Origin: an uncultured Bacteroidota bacterium
GTDB taxonomy: Bacteria > Bacteroidota > Bacteroidia > Bacteroidales > UBA12077
DNA length: 64,000 nt
NCBI GenBank assembly: GCA_913055635.1
Contig: CAJXLK010000001.1
Coordinates: forward strand, 160,626-224,625
Direction of reading: 5' to 3'
A program made the position numbers and the translations under genes. Under the pieces are notes generated by a model that did no database searches, was not told where the DNA came from, and saw nothing but the letters and a program-made list of their open reading frames with translations. Shown in pieces: positions 42,488 to 51,789 of this stretch (positions are counted from its first letter, which is position 1; every line of letters starts with the position of its first letter).

Positions 42488-44473
42488 TTATGATTGCTCA
42501 TTTTTACCGGCGGTGCCTTTTTTTGGGCCGATCCGCCCCAGGAGTTTCCTGATAAATTTCAGGTAGGTTTCCGGGCTCAGGATCACTGAGTCATTGGTTG
42601 CTTTGTAGGTCAAAAAGATGCCGATGGGCAGAAAGATAAGCGAAGACAGCCACATGCCCAGGTAGGCCGGGAGAATGCCTTTTTCGACAAAATTTTCGCC
42701 GGTGATCGATAGGATATAATATATGATGAACATCACCACCGAGATAACCAAGGGGGTGCCCAGGCCTCCCTTTCGGATGATCGAACCCAGGGGGGCTCCG
42801 ATAAAGAAAAAGATAAGACAGGCAAAAGCGAGGGTGAATTTTTTGTGCCAGTGGATCTGGTGTTTGTAGATGTTTTTTTCCCGGTTTTCAAAGATTCGCC
42901 GTGAATTGGAGATGGATTTGTTGTTGCGCCGGGCATTGTCCAGGGCATTTCGTAATATGGCCAGTTTGGCATCGGCCGGGAGGGTATCATACAGTCTTTT
43001 CATATTAAACTGTTCAGGTTGGCCAACTGTTGAATCACGGTGGTATGCTGGGGTGTCTTTCCGATGTTTGAGGGTACCGCTCGGATGTTTGAGGAGGATT
43101 CTGGGGCTTAGGAAGGAATCTTTTGGGTATTCGAGCGGGATATTTGGTTTTTCGGGGCCACCGGATCCATAAGGCCAGAGAGAATATGTGGCCATTGTCT
43201 GGGGGTTGACCCGGCCGGGATAATCGCCCTGGATGGTTGGGTTTGCGGAATCTATCATGAGGGGAGCGGGCAGCTCGGTATAAACCCCTTTACCACGGGC
43301 CTTTTGTTGTTTAACACTGCCGGCCCGGCCTTTTAGGGTGTTTCCCTCCCGGTTAGCCGCCCCCTGGTTAGGCACCCCGCTCGCTTTGGGTGCTTTGTTC
43401 GGGGATTCCAGGTTCCCGGATGTGTTTTTGTCTGAATCAGACTGCCGGGAACTTGGGGACTTCGATGTCGGATGGCCCGATTGCCGCTCTGCGGATGGGG
43501 TGTTTCCCTGGGAGGGCTTATTTTTTGCCCCCTGGTTTGGCGAATCCGGCCGACCCCCGCGACGCTGGCTCAGAGAAAAGTTCTTCTCAAGCTTGTCGGC
43601 CAGCTCATTGGCTTTGGCATCGTACACTTTCCGCAGGGAATCGACGTTGTGTTGGAGCTGATTGATCTTCAGCATCTGATAATTGTCCTTGAAGAGTTGT
43701 TCATCGGTTCGGGTGAAATTGAAACCCGACAGGTCCAGCAACAAGGTTTCCTTATCGAATTTTCTGACCTGGTGGGGATATTGTTTGGGCTCGTTCCGCG
43801 AACGCTTGTCGCTTTCTTCCATCTCTTTGTATGTTTGCCCGTTATAGAGTTCCACCAGCAAACGGGTCTCATCATTGGTCATCCGGATGTAACCCGAATC
43901 GGCCATGGTCACTTCAGCATTGCCCTTCTCCTTGCTATGTTGGTAGATCATGATTTCTTCCAACAGGTTGGTTTGATGGTTCTTTTTGCCTACTTTGATG
44001 CTGTAACCTTCAATATCATTGTAAAAAATTCCTTCCCGGATTTGGAATTCCTGCCTTTGCCGTTTGATGTCGTATAGCAAAGACCCTGCTTTCAGGTTGG
44101 CATAGGGAATGACATGGTTGGAATAGAAAAAGGCGGCGATGCTCAACATGGAAATTACAATGATCAAAGGCCGCATGAACTGCTGGAGAGATATACCGGA
44201 GGATTTTATGGCAGTGAGTTCGAGGTTTTCCCCCAGATTGCCAAAGGTCATGATGGAAGACAGCAATACCGCAAGAGGCAGGGCCAGGGGAACCAGGGTG
44301 GCGGAAGCATAGATCAACAACTCCAGGATAATGTCGAAATCCAACCCTTTGCCTACCAAATCGTCAATGCGTTTCCAGAGAAACTGCATGATCAATATGA
44401 ACAGGGCAACAAAAAAAGTAGCAACAAGGGGTTTGGAAAATTCCTTGAGCAATAATTTATGTAGTCGTTTCAA
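42488..44473 (-). CDS. LptF/LptG-family LPS export permease with large low-complexity insert
   Basis: 661 residues, against about 360 in enterobacteria. Three N-terminal membrane helices (DRL-type start, then FVALFILIMQFLWKRIDDLVGKG, TLVPLALPLAVLLSSIMTFGNLGE and MRPLIIVISMLSIAAFFYSNHVIPYANL) and three C-terminal ones (FACLIFFFIGAPLGSIIRKGGLG, VISVVMFIIYYIL and LPAYLGMWLSSLIFLPIGIFL) flank a periplasmic beta-jellyroll. Residues about 301-489 are an insert rich in Ser, Pro, Gly, Asn and Lys. Most Bacteroidota versions have an extended region here, but this is a long example. It moves LPS towards the Lpt bridge with the LptB ATPase, which is not in the window. Confidence 0.9.
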   Translation of the reverse strand: MKRLHKLLLKEFSKPLVATFFVALFILIMQFLWKRIDDLVGKGLDFDIILELLIYASATLVPLALPLAVLLSSIMTFGNLGENLELTAIKSSGISLQQFMRPLIIVISMLSIAAFFYSNHVIPYANLKAGSLLYDIKRQRQEFQIREGIFYNDIEGYSIKVGKKNHQTNLLEEIMIYQHSKEKGNAEVTMADSGYIRMTNDETRLLVELYNGQTYKEMEESDKRSRNEPKQYPHQVRKFDKETLLLDLSGFNFTRTDEQLFKDNYQMLKINQLQHNVDSLRKVYDAKANELADKLEKNFSLSQRRGGRPDSPNQGAKNKPSQGNTPSAERQSGHPTSKSPSSRQSDSDKNTSGNLESPNKAPKASGVPNQGAANREGNTLKGRAGSVKQQKARGKGVYTELPAPLMIDSANPTIQGDYPGRVNPQTMATYSLWPYGSGGPEKPNIPLEYPKDSFLSPRILLKHPSGTLKHRKDTPAYHRDSTVGQPEQFNMKRLYDTLPADAKLAILRNALDNARRNNKSISNSRRIFENREKNIYKHQIHWHKKFTLAFACLIFFFIGAPLGSIIRKGGLGTPLVISVVMFIIYYILSITGENFVEKGILPAYLGMWLSSLIFLPIGIFLTYKATNDSVILSPETYLKFIRKLLGRIGPKKGTAGKNEQS

Positions 44474-44510
44474 TCGCTTCTCCTATCATTTATTCCTCTA
44501 AAAACGCACA

Positions 44511-44518
44511 CAAAAATA
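44511..44518 (-). promoter_or_regulatory. Candidate promoter for the lptF/G-like gene
   Basis: On the minus strand TATTTTTG, with a possible TTG at 44542-44540 (21-bp spacer). Confidence 0.42.
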
Positions 44519-44570
44519 AGTTATTTTTAAGGGATCCGGCAAGGGAAGGGGGAAAAATCAATACCCCCCG

Positions 44571-44653
44571 GGGCCAGCTTCACCTTGGATATGCGGGTGT
44601 CTCAAACATCAGGAAACCCCCAGGGCCAGCTTCAGGTTGGATATCTGGGTGTC
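44571..44653. repeat. Duplicated 3' end of the START-domain gene
   Basis: The 31 bases at 44623-44653 (the last codons of the START-domain gene) recur at 44571-44601 with four mismatches, 52 bp further downstream. Confidence 0.72.
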
Positions 44654-44989
44654 CCAGAGTTCGATGGCATCATCTTTTTCCTCACTATGGACAAAATCTG
44701 TGATGATCAGGGCCACATCCCCGGTAAGTTCATCTTTGGCAATCTTAAATTCAAAAAAACTCTGGTTGTCTGGCTCATCAATCCATTGAAACCGGATATA
44801 CTGATTCTTCTTCCGATTCAGTAATCTGGCCTGTTGCTCGGATTCGGTCCATTTAAACTTGAATACATCATCTTCTACATAGATGTCGTCGGCAAACCAT
44901 TCTGCCAGTCCTCCGGGCGTACTTAATCGGGAAAATAAAATACCGGGTGATACATTTACCGAATATTCGAGTTCTAATTTTTCTTTCAT
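44609..44989 (-). CDS. START-like domain protein (AHSA1/SRPBCC fold)
   Basis: 126 residues. KLELEYSVNVSPGILFSRLSTPGGLAEWFADDIYVEDDVFKFKWTESEQQARLL and FEFKIAKDELTGDVALIITDFV match the Bacteroidota START-like family within the SRPBCC superfamily. The C-terminal helix is DDAIELWDTQISNLKLAL. Hydrophobic-ligand binding or a co-chaperone-like role is possible; no ligand is known. Its 3' end is duplicated downstream. Confidence 0.88.
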   Translation of the reverse strand: MKEKLELEYSVNVSPGILFSRLSTPGGLAEWFADDIYVEDDVFKFKWTESEQQARLLNRKKNQYIRFQWIDEPDNQSFFEFKIAKDELTGDVALIITDFVHSEEKDDAIELWDTQISNLKLALGVS

Positions 44990-45202
44990 GCTTTGGCCTG
45001 AGGTTTATGAATTGTCTTTCAGAAAAAAATAGTTATTAAACATGGCGTTCAAAATGATCGACCTTTTTCTTTTGGCAGTGGGGGATGTTTTTATAGTTTC
45101 CTCATATTGGGATCATAATAGAGGCTCTGTATTCCGTTTGGTTCACCGCTCATGCAATTTATAAAAATCCATTAAAATTTTATAATTATTTCTATAAAAT
45201 AT

Positions 45203-45210
45203 TATATTTG
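45203..45210 (+). promoter_or_regulatory. -7 promoter element for tRNA-Met
   Basis: TATATTTG, 15 bases before the mature tRNA 5' end. The -33 region is AT-rich without a clear TTG. Confidence 0.6.
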
Positions 45211-45225
45211 CACACCTGAAACAAC

Positions 45226-45299
45226 GGCGAGATAGCTCAGGTGGTTAGAGCGCAGCATTCATAATGCTGAGGTCGTGAGTTCGATCCTCACTCTCGCTA
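45226..45299 (+). tRNA. tRNA-Met (anticodon CAT), probably elongator
   Basis: 74 nt. The acceptor GGCGAGA pairs with TCTCGCT (with a terminal G-U pair) and discriminator A. The anticodon stem CAGCA/TGCTG holds the loop TTCATAA, anticodon CAT. The T arm has GTTCGATCC. The initiator-specific C1-A72 mismatch and GGG/CCC anticodon pairs are absent, so it is an elongator. A lysidine-modified Ile2 tRNA cannot be excluded from sequence alone. Confidence 0.93.
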
Positions 45300-45302
45300 C
45301 GT

Positions 45303-45337
45303 AAAAAAACCCGCTGGCTCACCGGCGGGTTTTTTTA
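45303..45337 (+). terminator. Rho-independent terminator after tRNA-Met
   Basis: Stem CCCGCTGG (45310-45317) with CCGGCGGG (45322-45329; one G-T pair), loop CTCA, flanked by A7 and T8, so active in both directions. It may also end the giant minus-strand gene that stops at 45423. Confidence 0.9.
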
Positions 45338-45422
45338 GCTTACCACTTCCCATCAATGGAGTTACCGGCGATTGGTTAAAGTCTCTCAAGATAGTTTTTT
45401 AGATTTCCACTTCCCATCGGTG

Positions 45423-48400
45423 TTATTTTTCTGAATCAAGGGTTTTATTGACCTTTTTCATGTGCCTGCGGAATTTACTGAAACTGCTTTTGGTAGAGAG
45501 GATGTACTGATAAACTGTATTCATCAGGCCTTCGTTGATGTTGCGTTTACGTTTGGGGACTTCTTTAATGGCATGAATGAATTTTTGATTGGAGGAAGTG
45601 GTACGCATCATGCCGCGGAAGTAATAGAAGAAGTAGTGGGTATTTTCGTCGGGGGTGAGGTAAATGTAGAGTTTATCACCAAATTTTTGCTTCACGATTT
45701 CGATAAATCCGTCCATTTTTTTGTGGACAGGTTGGCCGTTGATCAGGGCGAGTTTGATGTTATCGCGGGCGATGAAGGAATTGGTTTCGGTGTTCCATCT
45801 AAAGCGGAGGTTAGAGAACAGCAGGGTTTGCCTCAGGGGTTCGGGTATGGGTTTGTCGGCAGCGGCCAGGGAGTCGTGGGCGGTGGTGGTTTTGAAATAT
45901 TGATTGGCAGCTTGATGACCGGCTATTCGGTAGAGGTTTTCCCGGTAGGTTTCGGATTGGGGTTGATAGGAAGGCAGGTTGCTGCGGTTGTTCAGGTCGC
46001 GGGCCATGGAATCGAGGGCGCCGGAGCTGAAGAGGAAGTCAACGGGCATGGTCACATTCATAGACACCTTATTTTTGGCCAAATCGTGTTTCAGGTTTCC
46101 GGTAGGCTGAATGGTAAGTTTTCCGTAATCCACCCCGGGGTTCATTTTTCCCTGGGCCAGGTATGAACAGCTTTTTCTTTGCAGGCGGATCAGGGGGCTC
46201 AGGCTGTCGTTGCCGTTCAGGCGGGCCCGTGGGGCTATTTCGTAGGCTTGTTGGTTGGGATTAAAATCGACCCGGCCGTGGGCCCCGATGATTTGGTCGT
46301 CGCTGGGATCCTTACGTGGGGTCAGGAACGAGGAATAGACATGGGTGGAGTCAATGGTCAGGTAGCTGCCGGTGAAGAGTTTGTTGCCTTTGGGGTCGTT
46401 ATTTTTTCGGGCCACCGGGATGGTTACATTGGCCGGGTTAATGACCGATTCAAACTGAACATACCGGGGGCTGATGGGCGAACATTGATGGCGTATCCGC
46501 GCATTGCCTGAAAAATGCAGCAGCCTGCGGGTGGCATTCAGGTGGACTTCCCCGGCATATCTGAAATAAGGACTTAGCTGGAAACTGTCTTTGCGGGCGA
46601 TCTGGCCCTGAGCAGTGGTATGGAGGGAATCATTGACCCCTATTTGGCTGAAATGGACGATTTGTTCGGGTTGTTGGGGTGATTTGTAGCGATAGTTGCC
46701 GCTTCCCTGGTAATCATAGCGGCTGTTGACCTTGAGTTGAGCGTCAAATATTGTATGGCTCATTTGACTGGTATCTCCGGCAATCAGTTCGGCATTGCGC
46801 AGGGTGTCCATCCTGGCCTGTTTTCTGATTCGAAGGGTTTGCTGGTCGGGAAATATCCGGGCATCGGCCACGTTCATGTATTGCACTTCTTTGGTTATCA
46901 GCGATGTATCGGCAAGTCGGAAAATGGCTTTCGGCGAGGTGAACCGCAGGGAATCCTGGCCTTTATGGGTGGACAGGAACAGGGCTCCATCGTAGTCAGC
47001 TTCTTTGAGGCTGTCCAGAACGCCGCCGGTGGTGGTTTCGGGGGTTGATTCCATCTCCAGGCGGTCTTGCTCCATTTGCCATACGAAGGCATCCAGGTAA
47101 GCCTGGTAAAGGTTCTGGGGGAAGGCGGTCCGGGTAAAACGTCCTACGCTGCTGAAGCGGGCCGTCCCGTAGTTGTAATCCACATGCGCATTGAGGGTAT
47201 CGGCCCGGAAGGCCACGGCATTGCGGTTGAGCGTGCGGAGCCTGAAGTTGGCCGTGTCCGCATCAAAGGAGTGTGCTTCCCAGGCAAAATGGTCCGATTC
47301 AAGGGTGGCCTTTTTCATATCCATCATCCCCTTTCCAGTTAATCCGGTGGGCGATAGGTTAAGATAGCCTTCCATGTTTGATTTGCCCCCGTACATGGAG
47401 AATGGTTGAGCAGCCTGCCATATGTGCATGTTGTCGCGGTGCGGATACCATTTGATCCGGGATTTTTTCGTCTTGACCCGGGGATATTCAATGCCCGTTG
47501 TTTTTTGAGCAATATGGAAACCGTTGGTATGGACGCTGGTCGAATCGGGAAAAAACAATACGCTGTCGGTGCGGGCTTGTGCCGTGAGATAGTTCAGCCT
47601 GCCCTGGCCCCTTAACCCCTGATTGCTCATATCGATTTGGCGGTGGTAGGTACCCTTGCCTTCATATAAGGGCATGCCTTTGTCGCTGGTGGTCTTGGTG
47701 AAGCCCAGGGAATTGTCAGGGCGCAATTCCAAAGTATCTTCAAAGGGTGGAAAGATATCAGCCGAGTGAAAATTGCCGGCAAACTTCATGCTGGCTGGAT
47801 TAAAATTATCCAGACTGTCCATGGTGAAGGGGTAAAGCTCAAAGTAGAAGTTTTTGCGTTTGTAAGGGCCGTTGAACAGATGGTCGTAATAGACGTAGGA
47901 CTTTTCCTTTGCTTCAAAGTAGGGGTATTTGGGAAATTTCATCTTGCCCGATTTGTTGTTGGGGTGGTCAATATGCAAAATCCCCTTCAGGTCGCTTACG
48001 GTGTTTTCTACGTGGGCCAGGATTTTTTGGCCGAACTGGTTTTTTTCATCGGTTTGGTATTTCAGCTGCAGGGAATCGATTTGTTTCATATGGATGGTGA
48101 AGTCCCGGTAATCGAAGCTCAGGCTGTCGCCGAAAAAGGTGAACAGCCCGGCTTCGACCACCCCGTCGAAGGTAAAGTTGCGGTTTTTCTTCATGGTGAT
48201 GCCCTGATGGTCGGGATAAAGCACCACGTTTTGGGAATCACTGACAAAGGTTTTGCCCACCCCGTTGATGTGCATTTTCATGGATGAAAGGTTGAGTATG
48301 GCATTGTGTTCAGAAGCAGAGGTGGTCGAGGAGTTGATTCGAAGCACGTCGTAATCAATTTTTCCGATGCGCGATTGGATATAATCGAACAGCTTGTCGT

Positions 48401-49940
48401 TAATGGTCACCGTGTCGGCTTCCAAATCGTAGAAGATGAACCCGTCCTGGGCCAGGTACATCAGCCGCTGACGTACCTGGAAAGGGGGAAGCCTGAGGTA
48501 GCTGGCAAATGCACCGGCGTCAAACTTCCGGTGGTCAACTTTGTTGTGGTAGTTGCGAATGGCAATCAGCGGATGCACCCGGTCGCGCATCCCGATTTGC
48601 CTCCATCTCTCGAGGGTAAAGTAATTCATTGAGGTGAAAGTGGCCTGGCCCATGGAAGCGTTGCGGCTGTGGGTGAAGTAAATCTTATCTTTTTTGGTAT
48701 TCCACAGCAGGCGGTCAAAATTCATGGAAACCTGGTGATAGGTATTGTAATAGACGCTTTTGGAGAGGATGTTGTCATTGGGCAGCAATTCAATTTCCTG
48801 GCGACTCACGTCATAATGGAATGAAAGGCCGGTATGATAGATCGAGTCGTTTTTCAGGTGGATGGTCACCTCAGCCTTCCGCGAGAGGGCCTGTTTTTGG
48901 TCAAACATGAAAATCTGCGAACGCACCGTCATAAAGTCTTCGCCATGGCGGTGGATCTTAAGGGTGGCCTCCTGGCCTTTACCGCCGCTTCCCCTGAACT
49001 GGGCCCCCATCATTTTGAATCCCCCCTTATAATCCATGTTTTCATAAATGTTGGAGATTTGAAAGATCTTTTTGTAAGAGCGAAAGAGGGGATAGGTTGC
49101 ATCTTTTGTTTTTCTCACCGATTGAAGCTTATCGTGCAGCTGGCCCCGCACCGGCTGGTCAAAATAGAGGTTGTTGATGTACTTGACCGAGTCGGCCTTG
49201 TATTCGGCCCGGGTCAGGTCAATCTCGTAGCCATTGAGTTGGGCCCGCATCTGGTTTCTGGAGTAGCCCACCCGTTGCCAGGTTACTTCTCCACCGTGGC
49301 CTTCCCAATGCCGGCGAAAAGGGTAATAGGTGCCGGAGGTCTGATGAATTTGAATGCTGTCGTCGCGGTGGCGGCATTTCAAAAGGGTCTGGGGATAAAT
49401 GATTTTGAGGGTGGTATCGTAAGTAAAACGATAATCGCGACTGGGGGCATACCAGTTGCGTATCCTGGAGAGATAAAGGCCCCTGGACTGGATGAAGCCC
49501 AGGGTGAACTCAAAGTATTCATCGATCTCTTTGATTTGATGCGCTCCCTGGTGGAAAAGGTGGTTGAAACCTTTCATCCAGGTCTCAAAATGCAGGGAAT
49601 CGAAACGGGTGCCTTGCATGGTGCGCATCAAACGGATCATCGTGGTAAAATGGGGCTGGCGGTTGGCATTTTGCTGGAGCAAGGCATTGGAAATGCGAAC
49701 GATGCTGTCTCTTTTGGCGGGTTTGTATTGACCGGTTTCCCATTCGCTGACAAAAGCCTCCAGGTTTTGGGCCTGCTCATCGCTGATGCGGTTTTCAAGG
49801 TAATCGTTCAGGGTTTGAATGTATTCGGCTGAATCCCTCGGGAAGGAGTCGATGACCTGCCCGCGGGATAAGACCGGGGCAAGAAGCAAGAAAACAAGCA
49901 ACAGGTGTTGGAATCGCAAAAGGCGGGCTTTCCGTTTCAT
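45423..49940 (-). CDS. Giant secreted protein of unknown function (1505 aa)
   Basis: 1505 residues from the ATG at 49940, which opens a clean signal peptide (LLRFQHLLLVFLLLAPVLSRGQ). In-frame Mets further upstream lack one. After a short helical region (VDRD-type motifs, about 30-140) the rest is predicted beta-rich, with many Tyr, Asp, Lys and Thr and little hydrophobic clustering, so a soluble or surface beta-solenoid or repeated beta-sandwich seems likely. Landmarks: PFRRHWEGHGGEVTWQRVGY, LRLPPFQVRQRLMYLAQDGFIFYD, repeated phrases of the type SxxFxGxLxFDYRDF. The C-terminus is basic (MKKVNKTLDSEK), without a type IX sorting signature that I can recognise. A Bacteroidota-restricted family is probable. 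It lies downstream of prmA with a 125-bp gap. No function is inferred. Confidence 0.85.
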   Translation of the reverse strand: MKRKARLLRFQHLLLVFLLLAPVLSRGQVIDSFPRDSAEYIQTLNDYLENRISDEQAQNLEAFVSEWETGQYKPAKRDSIVRISNALLQQNANRQPHFTTMIRLMRTMQGTRFDSLHFETWMKGFNHLFHQGAHQIKEIDEYFEFTLGFIQSRGLYLSRIRNWYAPSRDYRFTYDTTLKIIYPQTLLKCRHRDDSIQIHQTSGTYYPFRRHWEGHGGEVTWQRVGYSRNQMRAQLNGYEIDLTRAEYKADSVKYINNLYFDQPVRGQLHDKLQSVRKTKDATYPLFRSYKKIFQISNIYENMDYKGGFKMMGAQFRGSGGKGQEATLKIHRHGEDFMTVRSQIFMFDQKQALSRKAEVTIHLKNDSIYHTGLSFHYDVSRQEIELLPNDNILSKSVYYNTYHQVSMNFDRLLWNTKKDKIYFTHSRNASMGQATFTSMNYFTLERWRQIGMRDRVHPLIAIRNYHNKVDHRKFDAGAFASYLRLPPFQVRQRLMYLAQDGFIFYDLEADTVTINDKLFDYIQSRIGKIDYDVLRINSSTTSASEHNAILNLSSMKMHINGVGKTFVSDSQNVVLYPDHQGITMKKNRNFTFDGVVEAGLFTFFGDSLSFDYRDFTIHMKQIDSLQLKYQTDEKNQFGQKILAHVENTVSDLKGILHIDHPNNKSGKMKFPKYPYFEAKEKSYVYYDHLFNGPYKRKNFYFELYPFTMDSLDNFNPASMKFAGNFHSADIFPPFEDTLELRPDNSLGFTKTTSDKGMPLYEGKGTYHRQIDMSNQGLRGQGRLNYLTAQARTDSVLFFPDSTSVHTNGFHIAQKTTGIEYPRVKTKKSRIKWYPHRDNMHIWQAAQPFSMYGGKSNMEGYLNLSPTGLTGKGMMDMKKATLESDHFAWEAHSFDADTANFRLRTLNRNAVAFRADTLNAHVDYNYGTARFSSVGRFTRTAFPQNLYQAYLDAFVWQMEQDRLEMESTPETTTGGVLDSLKEADYDGALFLSTHKGQDSLRFTSPKAIFRLADTSLITKEVQYMNVADARIFPDQQTLRIRKQARMDTLRNAELIAGDTSQMSHTIFDAQLKVNSRYDYQGSGNYRYKSPQQPEQIVHFSQIGVNDSLHTTAQGQIARKDSFQLSPYFRYAGEVHLNATRRLLHFSGNARIRHQCSPISPRYVQFESVINPANVTIPVARKNNDPKGNKLFTGSYLTIDSTHVYSSFLTPRKDPSDDQIIGAHGRVDFNPNQQAYEIAPRARLNGNDSLSPLIRLQRKSCSYLAQGKMNPGVDYGKLTIQPTGNLKHDLAKNKVSMNVTMPVDFLFSSGALDSMARDLNNRSNLPSYQPQSETYRENLYRIAGHQAANQYFKTTTAHDSLAAADKPIPEPLRQTLLFSNLRFRWNTETNSFIARDNIKLALINGQPVHKKMDGFIEIVKQKFGDKLYIYLTPDENTHYFFYYFRGMMRTTSSNQKFIHAIKEVPKRKRNINEGLMNTVYQYILSTKSSFSKFRRHMKKVNKTLDSEK

Positions 49941-50065
49941 AGAGAAGCTATACTTTGGATGCACTGCATTTTTAGGTTGGATCAAAAACATGAACCCGTT
50001 GAAATATCCTGCCGGCATTTATTTTGATGCTTCATATCGGGTTGGTTCATGGGACGAAGGTTCAA

Positions 50066-50935
50066 TCAATGCTTATCAGAATTTTCTTCTGATTCTTTTT
50101 CATACACCAGGGCTACCCATTCCTCCATATTTTTTTGACCGGTATAGTGTAACCGTTGGCCCCGGGCTGCTTCCCTGACTTTTTCAATGTCCTGCTGATA
50201 AATGCCGCTGAGGATGAGTTGCCCGCCGGGATTCAAAGCCCGGGTGTAATCGGGCATATCCTGCAAGAGGATGTTCAGGTTGATGTTGGCCAGGATCAGA
50301 TCAAATCCTTTCTCCTTGAGGCTGTTGATGGTGCCCTGAATAACAGTGATGTTGTCGCCTCGGTTGATCCGCACATTTTCCAGGGCATTCTGGTAGGCCC
50401 ATTCGTTGTTGTCAACGGCCCAGACTTTTAGGGCCCCCTTTTGGGAAGCAACGATGGAGAGGATGGCTGTACCGGAGCCTATATCCAGCACATTCAACCC
50501 CTTCAGATCCAGCTCTAACAGCCATTCGATCATGAGATGGGTGGTGGGGTGATGGCCTGTGCCAAACGACATTTTCGGATCAATGACCACCTCATAGGGA
50601 TACTGCCCGGAAGGTTCATGGAACGAGGCCCGTATCAGACACTGGCCGGCCACCACGACCGGCTGGAAATTTTTTTCCCATTCGCTGTTCCAGTTTTTAT
50701 CACCAATAACCTGGTACTGCCATTCCATGGTATTTGGAAACATTGCGTTGATGGGCAGCTCGTTGATGGCAGCCACGTCAAAGTAAGACTCCGGTATATA
50801 GGCTTTCAAACCACTGGCCGTATCCATAAAACTCTGGTAGCCCACCTCTGAAAGCTGGGCTACCAGAATATCTGCGATGTTTTGGCGCTGTTGTTTATCC
50901 GCATGGATGATACAATGGAGCTCTACTGTTCTCAT
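50066..50935 (-). CDS. prmA: Ribosomal protein L11 methyltransferase
   Basis: 289 residues. KMSFGTGHHPTTHLMIEWL, the SAM motif VLDIGSGTAILSIVA, AVDNNEWAYQNALENVRINR and LILANINLNIL define PrmA. It trimethylates ribosomal protein L11. It starts 5 bp after the tpiA stop, so the two are co-transcribed. Cytosolic. Confidence 0.95.
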   Translation of the reverse strand: MRTVELHCIIHADKQQRQNIADILVAQLSEVGYQSFMDTASGLKAYIPESYFDVAAINELPINAMFPNTMEWQYQVIGDKNWNSEWEKNFQPVVVAGQCLIRASFHEPSGQYPYEVVIDPKMSFGTGHHPTTHLMIEWLLELDLKGLNVLDIGSGTAILSIVASQKGALKVWAVDNNEWAYQNALENVRINRGDNITVIQGTINSLKEKGFDLILANINLNILLQDMPDYTRALNPGGQLILSGIYQQDIEKVREAARGQRLHYTGQKNMEEWVALVYEKESEENSDKH

Positions 50936-50940
50936 CGGAT

Positions 50941-51702
50941 TTATAATGTGAAGGATTGGCTGATTTGTATAAAATCGCGTGATTTGAGTGAAGCCCCGCC
51001 AATGAGCCCCCCGTCAATGTCGGGCTGGGCAAAGAGATCTTCGGCATTCGATGGTTTACAACTTCCCCCGTATAGAATCGCCGTATTGTTGGCGGCTTTG
51101 CTGGAGTAGTTCTCTTCTATTTTTTCACGGATGAAGCGGTGCATCTGCTGGGCCTGGTCCGGTGTGGCTGTTTTGCCCGTACCAATGGCCCATACTGGTT
51201 CATAGGCAATGATGATCCGGCCAAAATCTTCAGCACTCAATTGAAAAACCGACTTTTCCAGTTGTTCGGCCACCACTGAAAAATACTGGTCGGCTTCCCT
51301 TTGTTCAAGCTTTTCGCCAACACAAACAATCGGGAACAGATCATTCCGTAGGGCTTGTTCGATTTTTTGATACACCACCTGGTCGGTTTCCTGGTAATAG
51401 CTCCTGCGTTCACTGTGACCGATGATCACATATTGTGCCCCGGTCGAACGAACCATCTCTGCAGAAACTTCACCGGTAAAAGCTCCTTTCTCTTCAGTGG
51501 CACAGTTCTGGGCTGCCAGTTTAAGCCGGGTGTCAGCGATCGTACGCCCGATATCGGCCAGGTGAATGAATGGAGGGGCCACAATCACATTGACCGGTTC
51601 GGGGATTTCCCCCTGAAGGGCTTTGATCGACTCGGCCAGTTCCCTGCCTTGTTGCAGGTCATTGTTCATTTTCCAGTTTCCGGCGACTATTTTTGGTCTC
51701 AT
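50941..51702 (-). CDS. tpiA: Triosephosphate isomerase
   Basis: 253 residues of the TIM barrel. Catalytic Lys in AGNWKMN, His in VIIGHSERR, Glu in AYEPVWAIGTGKTA, and the phosphate-binding GGSCKPSNA and GGLIGGASL are all present. Full length. In many Bacteroidota tpiA sits next to the BT_3928-type gene, as here apart from the inserted permease gene. Confidence 0.97.
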   Translation of the reverse strand: MRPKIVAGNWKMNNDLQQGRELAESIKALQGEIPEPVNVIVAPPFIHLADIGRTIADTRLKLAAQNCATEEKGAFTGEVSAEMVRSTGAQYVIIGHSERRSYYQETDQVVYQKIEQALRNDLFPIVCVGEKLEQREADQYFSVVAEQLEKSVFQLSAEDFGRIIIAYEPVWAIGTGKTATPDQAQQMHRFIREKIEENYSSKAANNTAILYGGSCKPSNAEDLFAQPDIDGGLIGGASLKSRDFIQISQSFTL

Positions 51703-51789
51703 AAGGATATTGTTTTGGTGATTGAACTGCTAAAATAAGAAATATTGAGCACAAAACATGGGGGGGGTGGCGGGAAACCGGGCGGGTTT

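Noticed and set aside
48834-49832. 332-codon plus-strand open frame antisense to the giant protein
   Set aside because: Same reasoning: a shadow of the opposite-strand gene, which has a signal peptide and a long continuous frame.
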